Assembly: GCA_020444415.1 (NCBI GenBank)
Contig: JAHLLA010000006.1
Location: 62,001-126,000 of the forward strand
Direction: 5' to 3'
Length of the DNA: 64,000 nucleotides
From: Bacteroidota bacterium
GTDB lineage: Bacteria > Bacteroidota > Bacteroidia > Bacteroidales > F082
Made by a program: the position numbers and the translations under genes. A model generated the notes under the pieces. That model did not search any database. It was not told where the DNA came from and saw only the letters and a list, made by a program, of their open reading frames with translations. Positions 51,835 to 62,517 of this stretch are shown piece after piece; within the stretch, counting starts at the first letter, position 1; each line of letters begins with the position of its first letter.

Positions 51835-52677
51835 ATGAAAAAAATAATTCTTTCTATACTGACTCTTACCCTGTTGATCTCATTCGATAGCGTGGGTCAG
51901 ATCATAGATGATGCACCTATGGATGGATTGTTTGCAACAGAAGATCTGGCAAACAAAGAGCCGATTCCTAATCCAACCATCCGCAGGGCTGATGTGATGT
52001 GGTCGAAAAGAATATGGAGAGAAATTGATTTTAGGCAAAAATTCAACCAGAAATTTTATTTTCCCATTGATCCCCAGCAAAACTGGAAATCATTTATAAC
52101 CATCGTATTGGATGGATTAAAAGAGGGTGAATTAACAGCCTACGATATTTCAAATACCGATGAATTATTGGTACCTCTCACATATAATGAAATTATTGCA
52201 AGAGAAACCTTCGAAGACTACCGGGTGATGAGACGCCCATATCCTCCTTACGAGGAGTTTGATACAATTATCTATACCGAATTCGACCCGACAAAGGTGA
52301 TGCGGTTAAGGATTAAAGAAGACTGGTATTTCGACAGGCAACGTTCGCAGATGATGGTACGCATACAGGCATTATGCCCGGTAATGATCAAAGAAAGAAA
52401 TGGCGAAGAAATTACATTGCCTTTATTCTGGGTATCCTACCAGGAAGCACGAAATTTATTTGCGAATTCACTCGTGTTTAATAACTATAATTCAGCTATG
52501 AGATTGTCGTACGATGAAGTGTTCTGGAAACGATTGTTCGACAGTTATATTTATAAAGAGCAAAATGTGTACGACCGGCGAATATCACAATATGCTACCG
52601 GTGTCGATGCATTGTTGGAAGCTGAACGAATTAAAATTGAAATGCAAAGATTTGAAGAAGATCTTTGGGAATATTAA
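51835..52677 (+). CDS. gldN: T9SS/gliding protein GldN (PorN)
   Basis: Periplasmic ring protein that binds GldK and the tip of GldM. It is 280 residues with a signal peptide to 'SVGQ' (~22). The family motifs 'MWSKRIWREIDFRQKFNQ', 'VMRLRIKEDWYFDRQRSQM' and 'LPLFWVSYQEARNLFAN' are present. It is last in gldKLMN and is followed by a strong terminator. Several Bacteroidota have a duplicated gldN/gldO; only one copy is here. Confidence 0.95.
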   Translation: MKKIILSILTLTLLISFDSVGQIIDDAPMDGLFATEDLANKEPIPNPTIRRADVMWSKRIWREIDFRQKFNQKFYFPIDPQQNWKSFITIVLDGLKEGELTAYDISNTDELLVPLTYNEIIARETFEDYRVMRRPYPPYEEFDTIIYTEFDPTKVMRLRIKEDWYFDRQRSQMMVRIQALCPVMIKERNGEEITLPLFWVSYQEARNLFANSLVFNNYNSAMRLSYDEVFWKRLFDSYIYKEQNVYDRRISQYATGVDALLEAERIKIEMQRFEEDLWEY

Positions 52678-52696
52678 TAAGCCCTTAATATATTTC

Positions 52697-52726
52697 AAAC
52701 TCCTCAATTTCGAGGAGTTTTTTTTT
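52697..52726 (+). terminator. Rho-independent terminator of gldKLMN
   Basis: AAACTCCTC, 6-nt loop, GAGGAGTTT, then an unbroken T-run to 52726. It lies 20 bp after the gldN stop. Confidence 0.9.
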
Positions 52727-52740
52727 GGCCGTAATTAACC

Positions 52741-52748
52741 TAAATTTG
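52741..52748 (+). promoter_or_regulatory. Bacteroidota -7 box TAAATTTG
   Basis: TAnnTTTG match 14 bases before the recG ATG and just after the gldN terminator. The leader would be very short. Confidence 0.5.
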
Positions 52749-52762
52749 TAGAGACTCAAATA

Positions 52763-54871
52763 ATGGTAAAAGATATATTCGATACACATATTACCTACTT
52801 AAAAGGGGTGGGTCCTAAAAAGGCTAAATTGCTGGTGGATGAATTGGATATCCATACTTTCAATGATCTCATCAACTATTTCCCATTTCGTTATGTCGAT
52901 AAAAGCAAATTCTATAAAGTAAAAGACATCACTACGGATGCCGTTTGGTTCCAGTTGAAAGGTACCATAACAAATATGACCAGCGTTGGCGATAAAAGAA
53001 CACGTTATATCACGGCTAAATTTCTGGATGAAACAGGTAGCATCGACCTGGTGTGGTTTAGGGGACTCAAATGGATTAAGTCGCAATTTGTACCGGAAAA
53101 AAAATATGTAGTATTCGGAAAGCCATCAGTTTTTAAAAACCATTTCAATTTCGTTCATCCTGAAGTTGAGGAATTCGAAAAAGTGCAGCAGGATATTTCA
53201 CTCAACCGGCTGGAAGGCATTTATAACTCATCTGAAAAACTTAAAAATTCAGGACTGGGAAGCAAAGGTTTTAGCCGGATCATAAAGCAATTGTTAAATC
53301 AAACGGCGGAACAGATCAAGGAGTCGTTGCCGGAGTATATTGTAAAGCATTATCATCTTTTGGATCGAAAAACAGCCCTGGTAAACATTCATTTCCCGGC
53401 GAATCCTAACATTATTGAAAAAGCCAGACACAGGCTCAAATTTGAGGAACTGCTGCTGGTACACCTGCAGATATTGCAGCAAAAGCACCATCTCAAACTA
53501 AAGTTTCGGGGTCATGTATTCGAAAAGGTCGGAAACTATCTGAATGAGTTTTACAACAAGCATTTGCCATTTGAATTGACAAATGCCCAAAAAAGGGTGA
53601 TCAAGGAAATCAGGACGGATATAAAATCGGGTAAGCAGATGAATCGGTTGTTGCAGGGAGATGTAGGCAGTGGAAAAACACTGGTGGCCTTGATGAATAT
53701 GCTGATTGCCATTGATAATGGTTTCCAGGCCTGCCTGATGGCCCCTACCGAGATACTTGCCAAGCAGCATTATGCTACACTTACCAATATGTTAGGAAAT
53801 ATGGAAATTTCCATTGAATTGCTGACAGGTTCAAGACCGCAAAAGGAAAGGACAATAATCCATCAAAACCTACAGGATGGAAGCTTGCAGATATTGATCG
53901 GAACACATGCCGTTATTGAAGATACGGTTCAGTTCAACAACCTCGGATTCGTGGTAATTGATGAACAGCATCGGTTTGGTGTGGAACAACGGGCCCGTTT
54001 GTGGAAGAAGAATGATATTCCACCGCATATTCTTGTCATGACTGCAACACCGATTCCCCGTACCCTGGCCATGACGGTATACGGCAACCTGGATGTTTCT
54101 ATTATTGATGAACTTCCTCCCGGAAGAAAGCCAGTAAAAACGCTGCACTATTGGGAATCGAAACGTTTGAGAGTATATGGATTTATGCGGCAGCAGATCA
54201 AAGAAGGGCGTCAGATATACGTTGTATTTCCACTAATTTCAGAATCGGAGAAACTGGATTTAAGGAACCTGATGGAAGGCTTTGAAACTATTGTGAAGGA
54301 ATTTCCGCCACCCGAATACCAGGTGAGTGTGGTTCATGGCAAGTTGAAAAGCAAGGAAAAAGACGTCGAAATGAAGCGATTCGTTGACGGGGTGACGGAT
54401 ATCATGGTTTCTACAACCGTAATTGAAGTGGGCGTGGATGTACCCAATGCTTCTGTTATGATCATTGAAAATGCCGAACGTTTCGGACTTTCTCAATTGC
54501 ACCAGCTCAGGGGCAGGGTTGGCCGTGGGGCGGAGCAATCCTGGTGTATCCTCATGTCAGGTAATAAGCTGTCCAATGAAGGCCGGAAACGGCTTGAAGT
54601 GATGGTGGGTACAAACGATGGCTTCAAAATTGCAGAAGCCGACCTCCAATTGCGTGGGCCTGGTGATTTACAGGGAACCCAGCAATCAGGGGTGCTCGAT
54701 TTTAAAATTGCTAACCTGGCCAGTGATGGCGAACTCGTTGTCAAAACAAATAAAATTGCAGGCCATATCCTCAAAAAGGATGCTCCCCTTGTCCTACCTG
54801 AGAATAAATTATTAAAAGAACAATTGGAATTGATCAGGAAAGGTGGCCAGAATTGGGGAAGAATTTCGTAA
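52763..54871 (+). CDS. recG: ATP-dependent DNA helicase RecG
   Basis: Reverses stalled replication forks and processes Holliday junctions. It is 702 residues. The wedge (OB) domain covers ~50-200. Helicase motifs are 'LLQGDVGSGKT' (Walker A), 'MAPTEILAKQH' (Ia), 'VVIDEQHRFGVEQR' (DEQH box), 'LVMTATPIPRTLAM' (III) and 'VVHGKLKSKEKD' to 'QLRGRVGRG' (V-VI). The C-terminal TRG region follows. Complete; no sign of damage. It is the first gene after the T9SS terminator, 120 bp ahead of pheT. Confidence 0.97.
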   Translation: MVKDIFDTHITYLKGVGPKKAKLLVDELDIHTFNDLINYFPFRYVDKSKFYKVKDITTDAVWFQLKGTITNMTSVGDKRTRYITAKFLDETGSIDLVWFRGLKWIKSQFVPEKKYVVFGKPSVFKNHFNFVHPEVEEFEKVQQDISLNRLEGIYNSSEKLKNSGLGSKGFSRIIKQLLNQTAEQIKESLPEYIVKHYHLLDRKTALVNIHFPANPNIIEKARHRLKFEELLLVHLQILQQKHHLKLKFRGHVFEKVGNYLNEFYNKHLPFELTNAQKRVIKEIRTDIKSGKQMNRLLQGDVGSGKTLVALMNMLIAIDNGFQACLMAPTEILAKQHYATLTNMLGNMEISIELLTGSRPQKERTIIHQNLQDGSLQILIGTHAVIEDTVQFNNLGFVVIDEQHRFGVEQRARLWKKNDIPPHILVMTATPIPRTLAMTVYGNLDVSIIDELPPGRKPVKTLHYWESKRLRVYGFMRQQIKEGRQIYVVFPLISESEKLDLRNLMEGFETIVKEFPPPEYQVSVVHGKLKSKEKDVEMKRFVDGVTDIMVSTTVIEVGVDVPNASVMIIENAERFGLSQLHQLRGRVGRGAEQSWCILMSGNKLSNEGRKRLEVMVGTNDGFKIAEADLQLRGPGDLQGTQQSGVLDFKIANLASDGELVVKTNKIAGHILKKDAPLVLPENKLLKEQLELIRKGGQNWGRIS

Positions 54872-54954
54872 GACCATCAAATTAGAGATGCTACAAATCA
54901 GCAACAGCATTAATGATTCAACAGTAATGATTTCATTCTGAATGCATTTATCCT

Positions 54955-54962
54955 TACTTTTG
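54955..54962 (+). promoter_or_regulatory. Bacteroidota -7 box TACTTTTG
   Basis: TAnnTTTG match 28 bases before the pheT ATG. Confidence 0.5.
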
Positions 54963-54990
54963 CATTTCGTTAAAATTTATGAATACGTAA

Positions 54991-57450
54991 ATGAAAATAT
55001 CCTATAATTGGCTTAAGCAATATATTGATTATGAGATCGCTCCCGAGGATTTATCATCCATCCTGACAGATATAGGTCTTGAGGTGGAAGGTATGTCAAC
55101 TTTCCAGTCGATAAAAGGCGGATTGGAAGGAATTGTTATTGGCGAAGTAAAAACCTGTATCAAACATCCCAATGCCGATAAACTAAGTAAAACAGAAGTG
55201 GATATTGGCATCGGCCGTTTATTACCAATTGTTTGTGGTGCACCTAATGTGGCTGCCGGACAAAAAGTATTAGTGGCAACCGTCGGTACCAAATTATATG
55301 CCGGCGACGAATCATTTACAATCAATAAATCCAAAATACGGGGAGAAATATCGGAAGGCATGATCTGTGCCGAAGATGAATTGGGCTTGGGAACATCCCA
55401 TGATGGAATAATGGTGCTTCCTGCTGAAGCAGAGGTGGGCAAAAAAGCCTGTGAATATTTTTTCGTCGAAGAAGATGTGGTGTTTGAAATCGGGCTGACA
55501 CCAAACCGCGCCGATGCTACTTCACATATCGGTACTGCCCGTGATCTGGTTGCAGCACTCAACAGGATTCATAATACCCGAGATTATACATTAAAAGTAC
55601 CGCCGGTTACAAAATTTGATGTAGAAAACCACGACCTGGATATTGACGTTGTGGTTGAAGATAAAAAAGCCTGTCCCAGGTATACCGGGGTAACCCTGTC
55701 GGGCATTCAGGTAAGCGAATCGCCTGACTGGTTGAAAAACAAACTTAATGCCCTGGGATTACGTCCAATTAACAACATCGTTGACGTTACGAACTACGTA
55801 TTGCATGAAACCGGCCAGCCACTTCATGCTTTTGATGCAAAGTATATTACCGGGAATAAAGTGGTGGTAAAGAAAATGCCACACGAGTCACCTTTTGTTA
55901 CCCTGGATGAAGAAGAAAGAAAGTTGGATGCTGAAGACCTGATGATCTGCAATGCAGAAAGTGGCATGTGTATAGCCGGTGTGTTTGGAGGAATTACATC
56001 GGGTGTAACTGGATCAACCACTGATATTTTCCTTGAAAGTGCCTACTTTGATCCGACTCATATTCGTAAGACGTCGAGGAGGCATATGTTGCAAACAGAC
56101 GCTTCTTTCCGGTTTGAGCGGGGTGCCGATCCCAATATCACTGAATATGCGCTCAAAAGAGCCATCCTGTTGATGCAGGAATTGGCAGGAGGTACCGTAT
56201 CATCAGAAATCAAAGATGTTTATCCTGAACCTGTAGAAAAATGGCCTGTTGAAATCGCTTTTCCTGATGTCGACAGGTTAATAGGAAAAGTGATCGACCG
56301 GAAAACCATCAAAGAAATTTTAACAGACTTGGAAATTGAAGTAGCCGAAGAGCATAATGAAGGTTTACGGATGCTCATACCAACGTTTAAAGTAGATGTA
56401 ACAAGGGACGTGGATGTGATAGAGGAAATCCTTCGTATTTATGGATACAATAATGTTGAATTTAGCGATAAGATTTATTCATCAGTGAACCTGAGGCCTG
56501 ATCCGGACCTTGAGAAATTGCAGAATATGATTGCTGATTACCTCAGTTCACAGGGATTGTCTGAGATCATGAATAATTCATTGACCAAATCCAGCTACAT
56601 CGACCATTCAGATACTTATAGTAATAAAAACAGTGTTTATTTGCTCAACCCATTAAGCCAGGATCTGGATATTTTAAGGCAGTCGCTGTTATTTGGCGGC
56701 CTTGAAGTGGTGGCTTACAATGTAAACAGGCAGACGGGTAATGTTAAGCTTTATGAGTTTGGAACGGTGTATCAGAAAAAAGAAAAGTATGACCCTTCGG
56801 ATGCGCTGAATAAATATCATGAAGAGAAACACCTGATGCTGATCGCCAGTGGGATCAACCAGTCAGAGAACTGGAATTCGGCTGCTTCAAAGGTGGAGGT
56901 TTTCGACCTGAAAGCGAAGGTTGAGGGTGTTTTCGCCCGACTGGGAATGGATCAAAAGAAGGTGGAACTGAAAGAAACAACCCATGAGCTCTCGCAATAT
57001 GCGCTGGGTTATTTTTATAACCAAAAATTATTAGCCGAAGTAGGTTCTGTTCATAAAAAGCAATTGAATCATTTCGATATAAAACAGGAAGTGCTGTATG
57101 CGATTATTAATTGGGATTTGCTGATTAAATCATTACCCAAAGAAGCGCTTCAGTATGAGCCTGTGCCAAAATTTCCGGCGGTAAGAAGAGACTTGGCGAT
57201 GGTGTTGGATGAGAATGTTAAATTCGATGACCTGAAAACCCGGGCTTTCAAAACAGAAAAGAAATTACTGAAATCTGTCGGGCTGTTTGATATTTACAAA
57301 GGAGATAAGATACCGCAAGGAAAAAAATCATATGCGTTGTCGTTTATTCTACAGGATAAAGAAAAAACGCTGAATGATAAAACAATCGATAAGGCCATGA
57401 AAAGGATTCAATCGGAATTTGAACAAACTTTCAATGCTCAATTGAGATAA
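54991..57450 (+). CDS. pheT: Phenylalanyl-tRNA synthetase, beta subunit
   Basis: Non-catalytic subunit of the (alpha-beta)2 enzyme that charges tRNA-Phe. It is 819 residues. Domains in order are an EMAP-like tRNA-binding domain (~40-150, 'GIVIGEVKTCIKHPNADKLS'), B3/B4 editing region (~215-390, including 'NNIVDVTNYVLHETGQPLHAFD'-type sequence), B5 (~410-480), the catalytic-like core, and a C-terminal ferredoxin-fold anticodon-binding domain (~725-819, 'FPAVRRDLAMVLDENVKFDD'). pheS is not adjacent, which is common in this phylum. Confidence 0.97.
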   Translation: MKISYNWLKQYIDYEIAPEDLSSILTDIGLEVEGMSTFQSIKGGLEGIVIGEVKTCIKHPNADKLSKTEVDIGIGRLLPIVCGAPNVAAGQKVLVATVGTKLYAGDESFTINKSKIRGEISEGMICAEDELGLGTSHDGIMVLPAEAEVGKKACEYFFVEEDVVFEIGLTPNRADATSHIGTARDLVAALNRIHNTRDYTLKVPPVTKFDVENHDLDIDVVVEDKKACPRYTGVTLSGIQVSESPDWLKNKLNALGLRPINNIVDVTNYVLHETGQPLHAFDAKYITGNKVVVKKMPHESPFVTLDEEERKLDAEDLMICNAESGMCIAGVFGGITSGVTGSTTDIFLESAYFDPTHIRKTSRRHMLQTDASFRFERGADPNITEYALKRAILLMQELAGGTVSSEIKDVYPEPVEKWPVEIAFPDVDRLIGKVIDRKTIKEILTDLEIEVAEEHNEGLRMLIPTFKVDVTRDVDVIEEILRIYGYNNVEFSDKIYSSVNLRPDPDLEKLQNMIADYLSSQGLSEIMNNSLTKSSYIDHSDTYSNKNSVYLLNPLSQDLDILRQSLLFGGLEVVAYNVNRQTGNVKLYEFGTVYQKKEKYDPSDALNKYHEEKHLMLIASGINQSENWNSAASKVEVFDLKAKVEGVFARLGMDQKKVELKETTHELSQYALGYFYNQKLLAEVGSVHKKQLNHFDIKQEVLYAIINWDLLIKSLPKEALQYEPVPKFPAVRRDLAMVLDENVKFDDLKTRAFKTEKKLLKSVGLFDIYKGDKIPQGKKSYALSFILQDKEKTLNDKTIDKAMKRIQSEFEQTFNAQLR

Positions 57451-57495
57451 TTAGAAGAATCACTAACTTTATAAGCTAAATTACGCGAACGTCAT

Positions 57496-58719
57496 ATGGA
57501 TGTACAATCAATAAAACAACGATTCGGAATAATTGGAAACTCACCTTTATTAAACCGGGCCATTGATGTTGCAGTCCAGGTGGCACCCACCGACTTGACC
57601 GTTTTAATCACGGGTGAGAGCGGTACAGGAAAAGAAGTTTTTCCAAAGATCATCCATCAGATGAGCGCTCGCAAGCACGGTAATTACATTGCTGTTAACT
57701 GTGGCGCCATACCGGAAGGTACGATCGACTCGGAGTTATTCGGTCATGAGAAAGGCTCCTTTACAGGCGCTCATGAAGCCCGTAAAGGATATTTTGAAGT
57801 AGCCGATGGCGGTACTATTTTCCTGGATGAAATAGCTGAACTTCCCATTTCAACGCAAGTGAGATTGTTAAGGGTGTTGGAGTCCGGTGAGTTTATGAAA
57901 GTAGGTTCTTCAAAAGTCATAAAGACGGATGTACGCGTAGTTGCTGCCACCAACGTGAACTTGCCTGAAGCGATCGAAAAAGGAGAATTCAGGCAGGATC
58001 TCTATTACCGTTTAAATACGGTGCCTATTCTTATTCCGCCATTACGCGATCGTAAAGATGATATTCATTTGTTATTTAGAAAATTCTCTGCCGATTTTGC
58101 TGAAAAGTACCGCATGCCGCCTTTGCAGTTAACGGAAGATGCGGTTAAAATATTGAGAAATTATTACTGGCGGGGCAACGTGCGGCAATTAAAGAATATT
58201 ACTGAACAAATATCTATTATAGAAAGAAAAAAAGATATCGATGCTCTCATTTTAAAGCGATACCTGCCGGATGAAGGTAGAAATGATTTACCTGTATTGT
58301 ATCGGAAAAAAGAAGAAGAGCATATATCAGAAAGAGAACTGCTTTATAAAGTACTCTTCGATATGAAGAAGGATATGAATGAGCTTAAAAAAGTGGTGGA
58401 TAACATGCTTGAAAAAGGTGGGGTGAAACCATCGGAACAAACAAAAGCATTATTAGTTAATGATTATCCTGATAAGGATTTCTATCCCCGGCACGAAAAA
58501 GTTCATGATGTGGAGATTACAAATCCTGAAGATGATGATTTTGACACATATGATCCATCAGAAATCATAGAAGAGTCGCTCTCATTGCAGGAAAAAGAAA
58601 AGGAAATGATCAAAAAAGCGCTGGAAAAACACAACGGAAAAAGAAAAGATGCTGCCCGGGAACTTGGCATTTCGGAACGAACCTTGTATCGTAAAATAAA
58701 AGAATACAATATCAAATAA
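57496..58719 (+). CDS. Sigma-54-dependent transcriptional activator (no receiver domain)
   Basis: 407 residues. The AAA+ domain spans ~12-240: Walker A 'GESGTGKE' (40-47), the sigma-54 contact loop as GSFTGA (GAFTGA with A to S), Walker B 'GGTIFLDEIAEL', and 'RQDLYYRLNTVPILIPPLRDR' (sensor region). A charged coiled linker (~265-370) leads to a Fis-type helix-turn-helix at the C-terminus ('KDAARELGISERTLYRKIKE'). With no N-terminal sensor domain, activity must be controlled another way. Its stop and the lptE start share one base (TAATG), so they are translationally coupled. Confidence 0.93.
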   Translation: MDVQSIKQRFGIIGNSPLLNRAIDVAVQVAPTDLTVLITGESGTGKEVFPKIIHQMSARKHGNYIAVNCGAIPEGTIDSELFGHEKGSFTGAHEARKGYFEVADGGTIFLDEIAELPISTQVRLLRVLESGEFMKVGSSKVIKTDVRVVAATNVNLPEAIEKGEFRQDLYYRLNTVPILIPPLRDRKDDIHLLFRKFSADFAEKYRMPPLQLTEDAVKILRNYYWRGNVRQLKNITEQISIIERKKDIDALILKRYLPDEGRNDLPVLYRKKEEEHISERELLYKVLFDMKKDMNELKKVVDNMLEKGGVKPSEQTKALLVNDYPDKDFYPRHEKVHDVEITNPEDDDFDTYDPSEIIEESLSLQEKEKEMIKKALEKHNGKRKDAARELGISERTLYRKIKEYNIK

Positions 58720-59240
58720 TGGCATCACAAATACATAGCAAAAGTCTTCGCTGGATTACTTTGTCCTTCTTTATATTGGTCATGCACGGATGTGGTGTGT
58801 ATTCATTTACAGGAGCATCTATACCTCCCGAGGCCAAAACAATTTCTGTACAGTATTTTCCCAACAAGGCACAGCTGGTCGAACCTACTTTAAGTCCTTT
58901 TTTCACCGATAAATTGAGGGATCAGTTTACCCGGCAAACCAACCTTGAAATGGTGGACAGAAATGGCGATCTGTCCATAGAGGGTGAAATTACAGATTAT
59001 AAAACAACACCCGTGGCCATCCAGGGCGATCAAACCTCAGCCCTCAACAGGCTGTCAATTACTGTCAATGTAAGGTTTGTAAATGTGTATGAACCCGATA
59101 AGGATTTTGAACAGAAATTTACTTCATTTCTCGACTATGATTCGGATGCAGATTATAATGCTATAAGAGATGAATTATTTGAAGGTGTCACTGAAATGCT
59201 CACAACAGATATTTTTAATAAAGCAGTAATTAACTGGTAA
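58719..59240 (+). CDS. lptE: LptE-family LPS-assembly lipoprotein
   Basis: Partner of LptD in the outer-membrane LPS translocon. It is 173 residues; the lipobox 'VMHGC' gives Cys25 after a hydrophobic segment. The mature part begins 'GVYSFTGASIPPEAKTISVQ' and has the alpha/beta LptE fold, with 'LVEPTLSPFFTDKLRDQFTR' as a central helix. Its start overlaps the sigma-54 activator gene by one base, and a TPR-like gene follows 1 bp after its stop, giving a compact activator-lptE-TPR-secG unit. Confidence 0.9.
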   Translation: MASQIHSKSLRWITLSFFILVMHGCGVYSFTGASIPPEAKTISVQYFPNKAQLVEPTLSPFFTDKLRDQFTRQTNLEMVDRNGDLSIEGEITDYKTTPVAIQGDQTSALNRLSITVNVRFVNVYEPDKDFEQKFTSFLDYDSDADYNAIRDELFEGVTEMLTTDIFNKAVINW

Positions 59241-59241
59241 G

Positions 59242-59961
59242 ATGAACAAAGAACAGTTTTATGATTGTTTGAACAACAGCCAGCAACTTACGGCCGAAAT
59301 TCTCGGACAGTTAAACGGAATTGTAAATGATTTTCCCTATTGTCAGTCAGCAAGGTTGCTTTTGACAGCCACTTTGTATAAAGAAAACGATATTCGTTAC
59401 GAAAAGGAATTGGCAACAACAGCCATATATGCAGGAAACAGGGGTGTTTTAAGAAGGTATATCCACCAAAAAAATGAAAAACATACGGCTGCGCAAATTA
59501 TTTTGCCTGATGAACATGCAGATGCTGAAATCAAGCAGAAAACGGAAAGTAGCGGAAATACAGAATCAGGTGCAGAAAAACCGGATGGCATTGCAGAATT
59601 AAGAAAGATCGTGGAAGAACGCATCGTTGAAATAGAGGCAAAAGAAAAGGAAAAAACCTATGATCATAGTGACAAAACGTTACCCGACAAAACAAAAACC
59701 GACCTGATAGATGAATTCATTAAAAATGAGCCCAGTATTACAAGGCAAAAAGGTAGTTTCTTTAATCCGGTAACGGCTGCCAAACAAAGTATTACTGATC
59801 AGGAGAATATTATCAGCGAAACACTGGCTCAAATATATATGGACCAGGGATTCGTGGATAAAGCGATTAGCACTTATAATAAATTAAGTTTGAAATATCC
59901 GGAAAAAAGTGCTTACTTTGCAGCCCTGATTGAAAAAGCAGAAAAAAAACGTGAATCTTAA
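59242..59961 (+). CDS. TPR-like protein of unknown function, between lptE and secG
   Basis: 239 residues, no signal peptide, soluble. The N-terminal ~75 residues are helical ('LNGIVNDFPYCQSARLLLTA'), the middle (80-170) is charged and probably disordered, and the C-terminus has one good tetratricopeptide repeat ('ISETLAQIYMDQGFVDKAIS' then 'TYNKLSLKYPEKSAYFAALI'). No enzyme motif. The start is 1 bp after the lptE stop, so the two are coupled. Position between lptE and secG suggests a part in envelope protein handling, but this is only inferred. Confidence 0.75.
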   Translation: MNKEQFYDCLNNSQQLTAEILGQLNGIVNDFPYCQSARLLLTATLYKENDIRYEKELATTAIYAGNRGVLRRYIHQKNEKHTAAQIILPDEHADAEIKQKTESSGNTESGAEKPDGIAELRKIVEERIVEIEAKEKEKTYDHSDKTLPDKTKTDLIDEFIKNEPSITRQKGSFFNPVTAAKQSITDQENIISETLAQIYMDQGFVDKAISTYNKLSLKYPEKSAYFAALIEKAEKKRES

Positions 59962-59972
59962 AAACATATAGG

Positions 59973-60311
59973 ATGTATTATTTTATTTCAATATTGATTT
60001 TGGTGGTGAGTGTATTACTCGGTCTGATCGTACTGGTGCAAAACCCCAAAGGTGGCGGTTTGGCAGCTAATTTTGCCGGAACCGGTTCACAATTTATGGG
60101 CGCAAGGCAAACTGCTGACTTCCTGGAAAAAGCCAGTTGGTCACTTGCCATTGCATTGCTGGTACTCAGTTTAGCGGCGACCATGATTGTGCCAAGAAAC
60201 ATCTCCGAAGTGGGTATACAGGATACACAATTAAGAGAGCAGTTGGATGATGTAAATCAAACCGCACCCATCGATTTCCAGGCGCCTCCGCCACAGGAAG
60301 ATGAGAATTAA
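59973..60311 (+). CDS. secG: Preprotein translocase subunit SecG
   Basis: Small inner-membrane subunit of SecYEG that eases protein export. It is 112 residues with two transmembrane helices (~3-22 and ~52-72). Between them lies the family signature 'VLVQNPKGGGLAANFAGTGS' followed by 'FMGARQTADFLEKASW'. The tail beyond ~80 is acidic and Gln/Pro-rich, longer than in E. coli SecG, as is usual in Bacteroidota. A strong terminator follows. Confidence 0.94.
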   Translation: MYYFISILILVVSVLLGLIVLVQNPKGGGLAANFAGTGSQFMGARQTADFLEKASWSLAIALLVLSLAATMIVPRNISEVGIQDTQLREQLDDVNQTAPIDFQAPPPQEDEN

Positions 60312-60330
60312 AAAGAAATTGACTCAAGAA

Positions 60331-60368
60331 AATGTCAGAATGTCACAACGTTCTGACATTTTTTTTTG
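60331..60368 (+). terminator. Rho-independent terminator after secG
   Basis: AATGTCAGAA, 10-nt loop, TTCTGACATT, then a run of Ts. Ends the sigma-54 activator-lptE-secG unit ahead of groES. Confidence 0.9.
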
Positions 60369-60424
60369 TTTATCGCTTTGGCATAAAATATGACCTGCCA
60401 TTTCCAAACTTTAAAATTTGAATT

Positions 60425-60700
60425 ATGACAAAAGTAAATATCAAACCACTGGGAGACCGGGTAGTAATTGAACCGGCTAAAGCAGAAGAAAAAACCGCTT
60501 CCGGAATTATTATCCCCGATACAGCAAAAGAAAAACCACAGAAAGGAACCGTTGTGGCCGTTGCTGATAATAAAGAAAATCCTTTAACAGTAAAAGTCGG
60601 CAACCAGGTGCTTTATGGAAAGTATGCCGGTACCGAAATCACCATTAACGGTGAGGACTACCTGATCATGAAGGAAGAAGATATCCTTGCAGTTATTTAG
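60425..60700 (+). CDS. groES: Co-chaperonin GroES
   Basis: Lid of the GroEL chamber. It is 91 residues, with '[20 protein letters not shown]' at the start, the mobile loop '[18 protein letters not shown]', and '[20 protein letters not shown]' near the end. It is the first gene of groES-groEL, 41 bp apart. No CIRCE element (TTAGCACTC) is seen upstream, so control is probably not by HrcA. Confidence 0.98.
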   Translation: MTKVNIKPLGDRVVIEPAKAEEKTASGIIIPDTAKEKPQKGTVVAVADNKENPLTVKVGNQVLYGKYAGTEITINGEDYLIMKEEDILAVI

Positions 60701-60729
60701 AAAATAGAGAAATCAAACAACTAAAATAA

Positions 60730-62379
<1,650 letters not shown>

Positions 62380-62408
62380 AAACATCAATCACATATCATA
62401 TATAAAGA

Positions 62409-62438
62409 AAGACCTGTCAGCAATGGCAGGTCTTTTTT
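62409..62438 (+). terminator. Rho-independent terminator of groES-groEL
   Basis: AAGACCTG, 10-nt loop, CAGGTCTT, then a T-run. It starts 30 bp after the groL stop. Confidence 0.9.
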
Positions 62439-62493
62439 ACTTTTAACTTGTTTTTTTGAACAATACAGAGAATCAACAGTTCATTATTAATCT

Positions 62494-62501
62494 TAACTTT
62501 G
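62494..62501 (+). promoter_or_regulatory. Bacteroidota -7 box TAACTTTG
   Basis: TAnnTTTG match. Transcription would start near 62507, which rules against the TTG at 62509 as a start and favours the ATG at 62518 or the next two. Confidence 0.5.
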
Positions 62502-62517
62502 TCGCAATTTGAAAAAT

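Noticed and set aside
54260-54538. Open frame antisense to recG
   Set aside because: It lies inside helicase motifs that are conserved on the plus strand; no independent support.
60369-60424. CIRCE heat-shock operator before groES
   Set aside because: The inverted repeat TTAGCACTC-N9-GAGTGCTAA is not present in the gap.
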